From Exiguobacterium sp. KRL4 (GTDB taxonomy: Bacteria > Bacillota > Bacilli > Exiguobacteriales > Exiguobacteriaceae), in the NCBI RefSeq assembly GCF_001870785.1, contig NZ_MOLV01000009.1:62001-126000 (forward strand): DNA of 64,000 nucleotides, in the 5' to 3' direction. Within the stretch, counting starts at the first letter, position 1; every line of letters begins with the position of its first letter. Positions 18,687 through 26,455 of the stretch are shown here, piece by piece. The notes beneath the pieces are model-generated. The model was not told the DNA's origin and searched no databases. It was given only the letters and a program-made list of their open reading frames with translations. The position numbers were made by a program, and so were the translations under genes.

Positions 18687-20351
18687 ATGTCCACTGTCAA
18701 CAAAAAGCAAGAGACTTCATCCACCAATACCGGATTCGTTCGTGGAACGATGTTATTGTCCGGCGCATCACTCATTTCCCGTGCCCTTGGTTTGATTTAT
18801 CTGTTTCCGTTCCAGTTCATGGTCGGAGCGACGGGTATCATGTTTTATACGTATGCCTACAATTATTATGCCATCATGATTGGTCTCGCGACGGCTGGAA
18901 TTCCGGTCGCGGTTTCGAAGTTTGTCGCGAAATATAATGCGATGGGCGAATATGATACGAGTGAACGGTTGTATCGTTCGGGACTGAAAATCATGTCGAT
19001 TACCGGTGTGATTTCGTTCTTAGCCTTATTTTTACTGGCGCCTTATTTGGCACATCGTGCGATTCCCGGAGGAGATGTCAATTCCGCATCGTACATCGAT
19101 GCCGTCACGATGACGATTCGTGGTGTCAGCTTTGCCTTGATCCTGATTCCGGCAATGAGTATGACACGTGGTTATTTTCAAGGCTACCAATCGATGGGTC
19201 CAACGGCGATTTCGCAAATCTTGGAACAAATCGTCCGGATCATCTTTTTACTAGCGGGAGTCAGCATCGCGATTTATCTATTTGATTCAGATGCGGCTTG
19301 GGCAGCAACGATTGCGACATTCAGTGCCTTTATCGGCGCAATCGGGAGTGTCGTCGTGCTCGTCTATTACTTCCGGAAACGGGCGCCTGGTCTGAAAGCA
19401 TTACGGGAGGGACAGACGGTCGTGTCACCCGACCGACCGCTATCCGGTCTCTATAAAGAGTTATTGACCTATGCGATTCCGATTGTTATGGTCGGTTTAT
19501 CGACGCCCCTCTATCAAGTCATCGATCAAAATACGATGAATGCGGCTTTGCAGAGTATCGGCTATACGTTAGAAGCAGCGGGGAATGCGACAGCCTATCT
19601 GATTGCAGATAGCCATAAAATCGTCTTGATTCCCGTGTCGGTCGCGACGGGTCTATCATTGTCGGCGACGCCTTTGTTGACGGCATCCTTTACGCAAGGC
19701 GATATGCAAAAAGTCCGGAAACAGATTTCCCAAATTTATCAACTGGCCTTTTTCGTGACGATTCCGGCTGTCGTCGGAATGATTTTACTCAGCGAAGAAA
19801 CGTTCCGTGTGTTATTCCCGAAAGATCAAGCGGCTTGGGTCTACTTGTTGAGTTACGCACCAAGCGCCTTATTCCTCGCGCTTTATTCGGTTACGGCGGC
19901 TGTCCTTCAAGGAATCAATCGGCAATATTTCACGATCGTTGCGACGATTGCCGGTTTATTGACGAAGTATCTGCTCAATGCACCCTTGATTCATTGGGTC
20001 GGAGACGGAACAGGGGCAGGTTATGCGACGATTCTCGGATATCTTGTTGCAACCGGATTGATGTTCTTCCGGATTACGCAAACGGTTCAGTTCCCGTTTA
20101 ATACGGTTTTACGGCGGACCTCTTTAATCATGATCATCAGTGCGATCATGGGAGCAAGTGTTGCCCTGGTCAAATGGGGATTGGATACGTGGCTTCCGGA
20201 CACGACAGTCGGATCGCTCGTCATCTTACTTGTCGGAGCAGCCGTCGGGATTGTTGTGTTTGCCGGTCTTTCGATCTGGAGTGGACTAGCTGAAGCAGTG
20301 CTTGGACGAAAATTTTCAATGAAACGAGGACGAGGAAATGCGTCTAGATAA
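18687..20351 (+). CDS. ytgP: MurJ-type lipid II flippase / MOP exporter YtgP
   Basis: A 554-residue polytopic membrane protein (about 14 segments) of the MVF/MOP flippase superfamily. It flips lipid-linked peptidoglycan precursors to the outer face; B. subtilis YtgP complements E. coli MurJ. Residues 18-60 (GFVRGTMLLSGASLISRALGLIYLFPF) match the conserved first helix. ATG 18687 follows GAGGAAGG; the open frame upstream to 18615 has no good site. Its last 14 bases overlap the downstream pseudouridine synthase, so the two are cotranscribed and probably translationally coupled. Confidence 0.9.
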   Translation: MSTVNKKQETSSTNTGFVRGTMLLSGASLISRALGLIYLFPFQFMVGATGIMFYTYAYNYYAIMIGLATAGIPVAVSKFVAKYNAMGEYDTSERLYRSGLKIMSITGVISFLALFLLAPYLAHRAIPGGDVNSASYIDAVTMTIRGVSFALILIPAMSMTRGYFQGYQSMGPTAISQILEQIVRIIFLLAGVSIAIYLFDSDAAWAATIATFSAFIGAIGSVVVLVYYFRKRAPGLKALREGQTVVSPDRPLSGLYKELLTYAIPIVMVGLSTPLYQVIDQNTMNAALQSIGYTLEAAGNATAYLIADSHKIVLIPVSVATGLSLSATPLLTASFTQGDMQKVRKQISQIYQLAFFVTIPAVVGMILLSEETFRVLFPKDQAAWVYLLSYAPSALFLALYSVTAAVLQGINRQYFTIVATIAGLLTKYLLNAPLIHWVGDGTGAGYATILGYLVATGLMFFRITQTVQFPFNTVLRRTSLIMIISAIMGASVALVKWGLDTWLPDTTVGSLVILLVGAAVGIVVFAGLSIWSGLAEAVLGRKFSMKRGRGNASR

Positions 20352-21057
20352 ATTACTCTCAAACATGGGAGCAGGATCACGCAAAGAAGTGAAACAATTA
20401 CTCAAATCTGGTGCGATTCAAGTCGATGGAGAAATCGTATTCGATCCGAAACAACATGTTGATACGGAAAAACAACAGGTACTTTTGTATGGCGAACCGG
20501 TTACCTATCAAAAATTCGTCTACTTGATGATGAACAAACCACCCGGTGTGATCAGTGCGACGGAAGACAAACGGGATCAAACCGTCATCGATTTGCTGCT
20601 TGAAGATGTCACGTACTTTAAGCCATTCCCGGTCGGTCGTTTAGACAAGGATACGGAAGGATTATTGTTGTTAACGAATGATGGTTCCTTTAATCATGCG
20701 TTGATGTCACCGAAAAAACATGTCGAAAAAGTCTATTATGCAGAAGTCATCGGGATGTTGACGGAAGAGGATGTTGAGGAAGTGGCAGAAGGTGTGACGC
20801 TGGATGATGGATATAAAACAAAACCGGGTAAACTCGTCATCTTAGAAGCGACGGATGAGACGTCGACGCTTGAGCTGACGATTACGGAAGGCAAGTTCCA
20901 TCAGGTCAAACGAATGATGCTTGCGCTTGGAAAGGAAGTCAGCTATCTCAAACGATTATCGATTGGTCAATTGCCACTCGATCCGACGCTCGAAGCAGGC
21001 GAATACCGTGAATTGACACGAGGCGAATTAGCCTTGTTTGACTGGAAACCGGAATGA
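20338..21057 (+). CDS. Pseudouridine synthase, RsuA/RluB family
   Basis: A 239-residue RNA pseudouridine synthase. Residues 1-48 form an S4 RNA-binding domain (MRLDKLLSNMGAGSRKEVKQLLKSG), and the catalytic loop is PVGRLDKDTEGLLLLTND with Asp103. The sequence resembles B. subtilis YtzG, which lies beside ytgP and is taken to modify small-subunit rRNA U516. The ATG overlaps the end of ytgP by 14 bases, with GAGGACGAGG upstream. Confidence 0.9.
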   Translation: MRLDKLLSNMGAGSRKEVKQLLKSGAIQVDGEIVFDPKQHVDTEKQQVLLYGEPVTYQKFVYLMMNKPPGVISATEDKRDQTVIDLLLEDVTYFKPFPVGRLDKDTEGLLLLTNDGSFNHALMSPKKHVEKVYYAEVIGMLTEEDVEEVAEGVTLDDGYKTKPGKLVILEATDETSTLELTITEGKFHQVKRMMLALGKEVSYLKRLSIGQLPLDPTLEAGEYRELTRGELALFDWKPE

Positions 21058-21058
21058 A

Positions 21059-21094
21059 AAAAGGACGCTCTTCGTGAGAAGGGCGTCCTTTTGG
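21059..21094 (+). terminator. Terminator of ytgP operon
   Basis: A 10-bp stem (21059-21068 with 21083-21092) continues with a TCTT/AGAA extension. The T-tail is short because the next gene is convergent. Confidence 0.8.
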
Positions 21095-21097
21095 TTA

Positions 21098-21730
21098 TCA
21101 TTGATTTCGAAGAGCTTCCGCAATCGGATAAGGACCGCTTAATACTTCGAATTGGTGTGTCTGAGTCGGCTGATCAATCAACGTGACGAACAGAGCGGCG
21201 ACATCATCACGTGGAACTTCTCGTCCTTCATACGAATCAAAATGTTCTTTTGTTTCAATCGTCCCCGTCGGCGCATCGTAGCTGAGTGGACCAGGACGTA
21301 CGATCGTATAGTCGAGACCGCTGTCTTTTAGATGACGGTCTGCAGCCCCTTTGGACTCGAGATACACTTTTAAATCACCTTGCGGGTGATCGGCACCGAC
21401 TGAACTGAGCATCAAGAAGCGTTTAATTCCATTTGCTTTTGCCGCATCGATGACCTTAATGGCACCCTCCTTATCGACGGCGCGCGTCAATTCTTCAGAA
21501 GCTCCACCGGCACCAGCAGCGAAAATGACGACGTCGGCATCTTTGACGACATCCGTGACCTCTTTTGTTAAGTCACCAAGGCGTACTTCAGAAGCGCCAA
21601 GTGCAATCAGATCATTGATCTGATTTTCTTCCCGGACGACGGCGATGGCTTGGTGTTGACCATGTTTGCCGATCAATTCGACCATTTTTCGACCTGTTGT
21701 TCCGTTTGCTCCAATGATTAAGATATTCAT
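21098..21730 (-). CDS. NAD(P)-binding atypical short-chain dehydrogenase (YhfK-like)
   Basis: A 210-residue protein of the atypical SDR_a5/NmrA-like group. The dinucleotide motif is IIGANGTTGRKMVEL at the N-terminus, DVVIFAAGAGG marks the fourth strand, and the SSVGAD segment replaces part of the classical catalytic site. Such proteins act as NAD(P)H sensors, epimerases or quinone reductases; the substrate is unknown. The sequence resembles B. subtilis YhfK. It has a GGAGATGATG start site and is the last minus-strand gene before the convergent pseudouridine synthase. Confidence 0.85.
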   Translation of the reverse strand: MNILIIGANGTTGRKMVELIGKHGQHQAIAVVREENQINDLIALGASEVRLGDLTKEVTDVVKDADVVIFAAGAGGASEELTRAVDKEGAIKVIDAAKANGIKRFLMLSSVGADHPQGDLKVYLESKGAADRHLKDSGLDYTIVRPGPLSYDAPTGTIETKEHFDSYEGREVPRDDVAALFVTLIDQPTQTHQFEVLSGPYPIAEALRNQ

Positions 21731-21781
21731 GACATCATCTCCTTCTCAAACTAGATATACCCTGCTTGAAAAAAAAATAAC

Positions 21782-21807
21782 AAAAAAAGACGCGAAGAAT
21801 TCGCGTC
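21782..21807 (-). terminator. Terminator of ytzE
   Basis: On the minus strand an 8-bp stem (21807-21800 with 21796-21789) precedes seven T. Confidence 0.85.
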
Positions 21808-21839
21808 GTAACAGAAAATAGTCTGATGAAACATCTTAA

Positions 21840-22058
21840 TCAACCGGCTTGTCGTTGTTTTTTACTTGATGTCCAAGTACCACGTCTTGGGCTTACAATG
21901 AGGTTGTTGTATTCGAGTACATTCAAGTCACGTTGAACGGTTCTTGAGGTAATCCCGAACTCTTCAACCAAGTCTGCTGTCGTAGTAGCTCCGTTCTCAT
22001 TGATATAGAGATAAATCGATTTAATACGGGTCAACATACGGTCTGTAGAGTCTTTCAT
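21840..22058 (-). CDS. ytzE: Small DeoR-type helix-turn-helix protein YtzE
   Basis: A 72-residue protein that is only the N-terminal winged helix-turn-helix of a DeoR-type regulator: ADLVEEFGITSRTVQRDLNVLEYNNLI is the recognition unit. There is no sugar-phosphate effector domain, so it is a DNA-binding module without a sensor; B. subtilis YtzE has the same minimal form. ATG 22058 is preferred over GTG 22070, which sits directly on the GGGGGAG ribosome site. Its own promoter and terminator make it monocistronic. Targets unknown; the inverted repeat upstream of pepV is a candidate. Confidence 0.88.
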   Translation of the reverse strand: MKDSTDRMLTRIKSIYLYINENGATTTADLVEEFGITSRTVQRDLNVLEYNNLIVSPRRGTWTSSKKQRQAG

Positions 22059-22145
22059 TGGTATAACCACTCCCCCAATGGATAGAATAGTGTTCTAAAG
22101 CTTCGGGTGACAAAAGACGATGACTAATTAAGTTGTTTCGCCTTT

Positions 22146-22173
22146 AGTATAACTCTTTTAGTATAGAATGCAA
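22146..22173 (-). promoter_or_regulatory. Sigma-A promoter of ytzE
   Basis: TTGCAT (22173-22168), 16-bp spacer, TATACT (22151-22146) on the minus strand. Confidence 0.65.
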
Positions 22174-22221
22174 GTAATTTAACCGAACGTTTTCAAAAAA
22201 AACACAATCAATACATACTCA

Positions 22222-22265
22222 TTAACGAATGAATAGTCTTTTGGAGTCTATTAATGTTCGTTTAA
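22222..22265. repeat. Imperfect inverted repeat in the ytzE-pepV intergenic region
   Basis: The arms TTAACGAATGAATAG (22222-22236) and CTATTAATGTTCGTTTAA (22248-22265) pair with two mismatches and two single-base insertions. The 307-bp gap between ytzE and pepV otherwise holds the ytzE promoter, a weak pepV promoter ending in TATACT at 22321-22326, and a second ATGTTCGT copy near 22297. The repeat could be an operator. Confidence 0.35.
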
Positions 22266-22365
22266 AGGCTAATAACAAAAGATTTCGTATTTTGGATGTT
22301 CGTAATTGTCAAATTTTCGCTATACTTAGAGGTGAACGAATTAGCGGATAAGGGAGAGAAGTGTA

Positions 22366-23763
22366 ATGGTCAACTGGAAAGAAGAAGTTTTGGCTCGACG
22401 CGAGGATCTTTTAGCTGATTTACAAGAGTTGTTACGGATTCCAAGCATCCTCGATGAAACGACGATCGAAGAAGGTGCTCCGTTTGGTAGAGAAGTCAAA
22501 CGCGCACTCGATTGGATGCTCGCATTAGGCGAACGAGATGGATTCATCACGAAAAATGTCGACGGTTATGCCGGGCATCTTGAATATGGTCAAGGACAGG
22601 AATTACTCGGCATCCTGTGCCACCTGGACGTGGTGCCTGCTGGAGGCGACAACTGGACATATGGACCCTTTAACCCAACTTTAGCGGATGGGAAGTTGTA
22701 CGCCCGGGGAGCAATCGATGACAAAGGACCGACGATGGCGGCGTATTACGCGTTAAAAATCGTCAAGGAGTTAGGGTTGCCACTTTCGAAACGGATTCGT
22801 TTGATTGCAGGTGGGGATGAAGAAAGTGAATGGCGTTGTGTGAACCATTACTTCAAACATGAAGAAATGCCGACGCTTGGATTTGCTCCTGACGCGGACT
22901 TTCCAATCATCAATGCGGAAAAAGGATTATACGATGGTTTACTGACACAAGGGAAACCGGTCAAAACGGACGATGCGGGGTATCATCTCGTCCGTTTTGA
23001 AGGGGGAGAACGTCCGAACATGGTTCCGGGGCATGCGACAGCGACAGTTCATGTGGCAGAACGCGGGACGATCGAAGAAAAGTTCCATCAGCATCTGGAA
23101 GAACAAGGGCTGACGGGCACGGTCAAAGAAACGGCAGAAGGACTTGTCTTTGAAGTGATTGGTGTCGCAGCACACGCCATGGAACCGGACAATGGTAAAA
23201 ATGCCGCCCTCCACTTGGCTCGTTTCTTAAATACCCTCCATTTGGATTACAATGGTCGCCGTTACATCGAGATGACGGTGCATATGTTCCGTGATTCAAG
23301 AGGGGTGGCGCTTGGCGTCGCAGCATCGGATGAAACAGGCGACTTGACGATCAACGGGGGTGTTTTCCGCTACGAAGGGGAACAAGGGACTGCTTCGATC
23401 AACATTCGTTATCCATACAGTGCAGACTTCACGGAACGGTTGCAACTGATCAAAGAAGCGGCGAGTGCTTACGGTTTTGAGTTGCAGACACGCACCCATA
23501 TGCCACCGCACCATGTCGATCCGGAACATGAGTTGATTCGGACACTCAGCGCGGTCTATGAACGACAGACGAATCAAAAAGCAGATTTGATTGCGATCGG
23601 TGGTGGAACATACGCCCGTTCTCTGACGGCAGGTGTCGCATTTGGACCGGTTTTCCCAGGTGGGCCGGAAGTGGCGCACCAAGTGGATGAGTATGTTGAT
23701 TTTGAAGAGTTGTTGTTGGCAGTAGCGATTTACGCAGAAGCAATTTACGAATTAGCGAAATAA
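22366..23763 (+). CDS. pepV: Dipeptidase PepV (M20 metallopeptidase)
   Basis: A cytosolic zinc dipeptidase of 465 residues, family M20A. The first zinc ligand is in [11 protein letters not shown], the bridging aspartate in [11 protein letters not shown], the catalytic glutamate pair in AGGDEESEW, and the last histidine in [14 protein letters not shown]. It cleaves a broad range of dipeptides, feeding amino acids from peptide uptake. ATG 22366 has GGGAGAG upstream. It is transcribed away from ytzE, as in B. subtilis (ytjP). Confidence 0.93.
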   Translation: MVNWKEEVLARREDLLADLQELLRIPSILDETTIEEGAPFGREVKRALDWMLALGERDGFITKNVDGYAGHLEYGQGQELLGILCHLDVVPAGGDNWTYGPFNPTLADGKLYARGAIDDKGPTMAAYYALKIVKELGLPLSKRIRLIAGGDEESEWRCVNHYFKHEEMPTLGFAPDADFPIINAEKGLYDGLLTQGKPVKTDDAGYHLVRFEGGERPNMVPGHATATVHVAERGTIEEKFHQHLEEQGLTGTVKETAEGLVFEVIGVAAHAMEPDNGKNAALHLARFLNTLHLDYNGRRYIEMTVHMFRDSRGVALGVAASDETGDLTINGGVFRYEGEQGTASINIRYPYSADFTERLQLIKEAASAYGFELQTRTHMPPHHVDPEHELIRTLSAVYERQTNQKADLIAIGGGTYARSLTAGVAFGPVFPGGPEVAHQVDEYVDFEELLLAVAIYAEAIYELAK

Positions 23764-23817
23764 TCATTGTTTCGAGACCGTATACATGCTTGTTCAATCG
23801 TCAATTTCATAATGAAA

Positions 23818-23856
23818 TGATCCCCCGAATCCATCGTGATAGGGGGATTGATTCTT
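23818..23856 (+). terminator. Possible terminator of pepV
   Basis: ATCCCCC and GGGGGAT arms pair around a 14-base loop. The T-run is short and interrupted, so this may be only an mRNA hairpin. Confidence 0.45.
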
Positions 23857-23872
23857 AAAAGGAGCGTCAGTT

Positions 23873-25018
23873 GTGATCCATCGTCAAAAATATCATTTTC
23901 AAGCACTCTATTTTTTCATTTTTTTTGGGCAAGGTGCACTTATTCCGTATTTGACGCTTTATTTTTCAAATGATGCCTTCCGGTTATCGGCATCCGAAAT
24001 TGGGACGATTGTTGCAGTGGGACCTGTATTGTCGATTGTCTTGCAACCGGTTTGGGGGATGGCGGCAGACCGTTTTGGACGACCGAAACGGTTGTTGCTC
24101 GTCGCGTTACTTGCAGCAGGTCTCCTGACGGTCAGCTATTTGCTGACCTCCGTTTATCTTTTGTTATTATTGATTGCTTCTCTCTGGGCATTGTTCCAGT
24201 GTGCACATATTCCACTTGTCGACACGTTAGCAATTGAATTTTCAAAACGAAAGTCGGTTGACTATGGGGCATTACGATTATTTGGGTCTGCCGGTTTTGC
24301 GCTTGCTGTGTTTATTTTAGGTCAAGTGACGGAACAAGGGTCACTCGGTGCGATTTTTTATGCAAGTGGAGCAGCACTTGTGCTTGGGTTCCTTGTCCTG
24401 ATCGGCATCGAAGAAACTCCTGCCATATCGGTGGAGCGTGAACATGTTCCGTTGGCGACGTTATTTTCCAACAAACGCTTTTTGTTGTTTTTGGCAGGCG
24501 GAAGTTTAGTGTTCGGACCGATTTTTGCTAATAACTATTATTTCGGAAGTTACGTGACGATTCGTGGAGAATCGACGGCACTCGTCGGAACTTTATTTTT
24601 TGTCGCTGTTCTATGTGAAATTCCATTTATGCGTGTGGCAACCCGTGTAATGTTACGGTTTGGTCCGATTCCGATCCTTGTTTTCGTCTCGTTATTATCA
24701 GCAGTGCGAACAGGGCTGTTGGCTCTTGAACCACCGGTTTGGACGTTATGGATACTTGCGGCATTACAAGGACTGATCATCGGTCTGTTGATTCCGGTCG
24801 CACTTGACTATGTCCGTTCGCTGGTACCTGCATCGACAGTAGCGACGGCGGTTAGCACGTACATGGCGACGACAACCGGTTTAGCGACGGCGTTATTTAA
24901 TTTAATGAGTGGTTTCGTTTTTGATCAAGGAACCATCTATACGGTATTTTGGGTATATACAGGTAGTAGCCTCTTGGGGGCATGTCTCTATCTCATCAGT
25001 GGGAAAATCAAGGAGTGA
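23873..25018 (+). CDS. MFS transporter, LacY-like group
   Basis: A 381-residue membrane protein with about 12 segments, in the MFS_1_like (LacY/nucleoside symporter) group. The N-terminus YFFIFFGQGALIPYLTLYF and the loop GMAADRFGRPKRLL, a motif A variant, are typical. Substrate unknown. GTG 23873 follows AAGGAGCG. The stop codon lies five bases before the thpR start, so the two genes form a unit, possibly by chance rather than function. Confidence 0.85.
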   Translation: MIHRQKYHFQALYFFIFFGQGALIPYLTLYFSNDAFRLSASEIGTIVAVGPVLSIVLQPVWGMAADRFGRPKRLLLVALLAAGLLTVSYLLTSVYLLLLLIASLWALFQCAHIPLVDTLAIEFSKRKSVDYGALRLFGSAGFALAVFILGQVTEQGSLGAIFYASGAALVLGFLVLIGIEETPAISVEREHVPLATLFSNKRFLLFLAGGSLVFGPIFANNYYFGSYVTIRGESTALVGTLFFVAVLCEIPFMRVATRVMLRFGPIPILVFVSLLSAVRTGLLALEPPVWTLWILAALQGLIIGLLIPVALDYVRSLVPASTVATAVSTYMATTTGLATALFNLMSGFVFDQGTIYTVFWVYTGSSLLGACLYLISGKIKE

Positions 25019-25023
25019 CTCGC

Positions 25024-25536
25024 ATGGACGCACATTATTTCATCGCCCTTCCGATAGCAGACGAGCAACTGATACAATTTGCGACAACCTTACAATTGGA
25101 GCAGTATTATAAGACGGTTTATGAGCCGGGCGAGTATCACCTGACCCTTCGTTTCTTAGGCGCTTTGACAGAAACGGAGTTAGCGGATTGGCGAACTCGT
25201 TTGTTGGACATCGTTGAGACGATGCAGGGATTGACACTCCATTTGGATCATCTCGAACGGTTTGGTTTGGCTGAACGTCCGCGTGTGTTTGCGGTCGGAC
25301 CATCATTAAACAATCAATTGCTTCAACTGGCGCAAAAAATAGATCCGACCCCACATCAACCGTTCCTTCCACACGTTACTCTAGCGAAAAAGTGGAGGCA
25401 GGAAGTAACCCTTCTTCCTCCTGAAGGAATACCGGCTAGTTATGTGGACGTAAACGAAATCATTTTATATAAAATTTGTCCTACCAGTCGACCACGCTAT
25501 CAGGTCGATACACGGTTTCAATTCGGGAAGAAATAA
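25024..25536 (+). CDS. thpR: RNA 2',3'-cyclic phosphodiesterase (2H family, ThpR/YtlP)
   Basis: A 170-residue 2H-phosphoesterase. The two catalytic tetrapeptides are HLTL (39-42) and HVTL (117-120), the signature of the LigT/ThpR family that opens 2',3'-cyclic phosphate RNA ends. The frame extends to 24982 inside the upstream gene, but ATG 25024 has AAGGAG eight bases upstream and makes the protein start MDAHYFIALP, as is usual. It precedes the ytlQ-like gene, matching B. subtilis ytlP-ytlQ. Confidence 0.9.
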   Translation: MDAHYFIALPIADEQLIQFATTLQLEQYYKTVYEPGEYHLTLRFLGALTETELADWRTRLLDIVETMQGLTLHLDHLERFGLAERPRVFAVGPSLNNQLLQLAQKIDPTPHQPFLPHVTLAKKWRQEVTLLPPEGIPASYVDVNEIILYKICPTSRPRYQVDTRFQFGKK

Positions 25537-25546
25537 ATGAGGTGAT

Positions 25547-26416
25547 ATGATGGCATTGCTGATGAAACTGTATGATTTAGAAAGTCGATATGAACGAAAT
25601 CCGTTAGAAGTCTCGAAACGATTTAAAGACCAACAACTTGTGGATCATGCAAATGTTTTAAAAAAATGGGAGGCGGGAGAGTTGTTTCCGGGTGAAACGA
25701 TTGTACGTCCTAAAAAATGGTGGCAACCCTTTAAGAAAGCGGAGGTCGTTCAAGTACCCGGTAAGCAGATTTCGAAGGTGGCTTTTGATAAATGGTATAA
25801 AAAACGAGTCGAAGTGCAGAAATTAGTTTATGTAGCCGGTGGAGCGACAGAAGAAGACATCTGGCGCCTACCGTTAAGACGGCATCTCGACTTTTATCAG
25901 ATGCTTCATTTATTGAATGATCAATTCGGCATGTTTTATCGGGCCGTCATTCAGTATCAACAAGGCGAAGTCGAACTCAGTCCGTTTATCATCGGACCGT
26001 CTAGGATTTATCTGCTCGATTGGCTTGACGGAGAAGAGAGTATCTATCATATTAAACGCGATAAACTTTGGCGGGAGCAACCGTTTAAGGCGTCGCCTAA
26101 AAATATCGTCAACCCGTTGATTAGTCTGAAACGGACGGAAGATGTCTTACGGATGATATTAGGTTCGGAATTCATGTTGCCAATTGAACGCGTCGTCATC
26201 GCGTCACAAGGATATTTTGATCATATTCCAAAAGAGACGACGACGACCTATGTCAGTAAAATTGATTTTAGTGAATGGTTACGGAAAATGAATGCGTCTG
26301 CTCCACATACAAAAGCGTCCCAGATGCGGGTGTGTGAGCAAATCCTCAAGGAAACGGTTTCGGTTACATTTCAGATGGCACTGAACAGTCAGGAAAATGA
26401 ACGGATTCGTAAATAG
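25547..26416 (+). CDS. Uncharacterised YtlQ-like protein
   Basis: A 289-residue soluble, charged protein with many aromatic residues and no signal or membrane segment. No catalytic motif is evident. The C-terminal half (VVIASQGYFDHIPKETTTTYVSKIDF) resembles the strands of a nuclease-related (NERD-like) domain, but this is a weak resemblance. Position between thpR and amyX suggests the B. subtilis YtlQ equivalent. The start could be ATG 25547 or ATG 25550; the second is better spaced from GAGGTG at 25539-25544. Function unknown. Confidence 0.6.
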   Translation: MMALLMKLYDLESRYERNPLEVSKRFKDQQLVDHANVLKKWEAGELFPGETIVRPKKWWQPFKKAEVVQVPGKQISKVAFDKWYKKRVEVQKLVYVAGGATEEDIWRLPLRRHLDFYQMLHLLNDQFGMFYRAVIQYQQGEVELSPFIIGPSRIYLLDWLDGEESIYHIKRDKLWREQPFKASPKNIVNPLISLKRTEDVLRMILGSEFMLPIERVVIASQGYFDHIPKETTTTYVSKIDFSEWLRKMNASAPHTKASQMRVCEQILKETVSVTFQMALNSQENERIRK

Positions 26417-26424
26417 GGAGGGAA

Positions 26425-26447
26425 GCGACAAGACATTCGATTGTCGC
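26425..26447 (+). promoter_or_regulatory. Hairpin between ribosome site and start of amyX
   Basis: GCGACAA (26425-26431) pairs with TTGTCGC (26441-26447). GGAGG lies at 26417-26421 and ATG at 26456, too far apart linearly (34 bases), but the folded hairpin leaves about 11 bases between them. The TTG at 26441 is buried in the stem. Confidence 0.5.
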
Positions 26448-26455
26448 GTGAAGAG

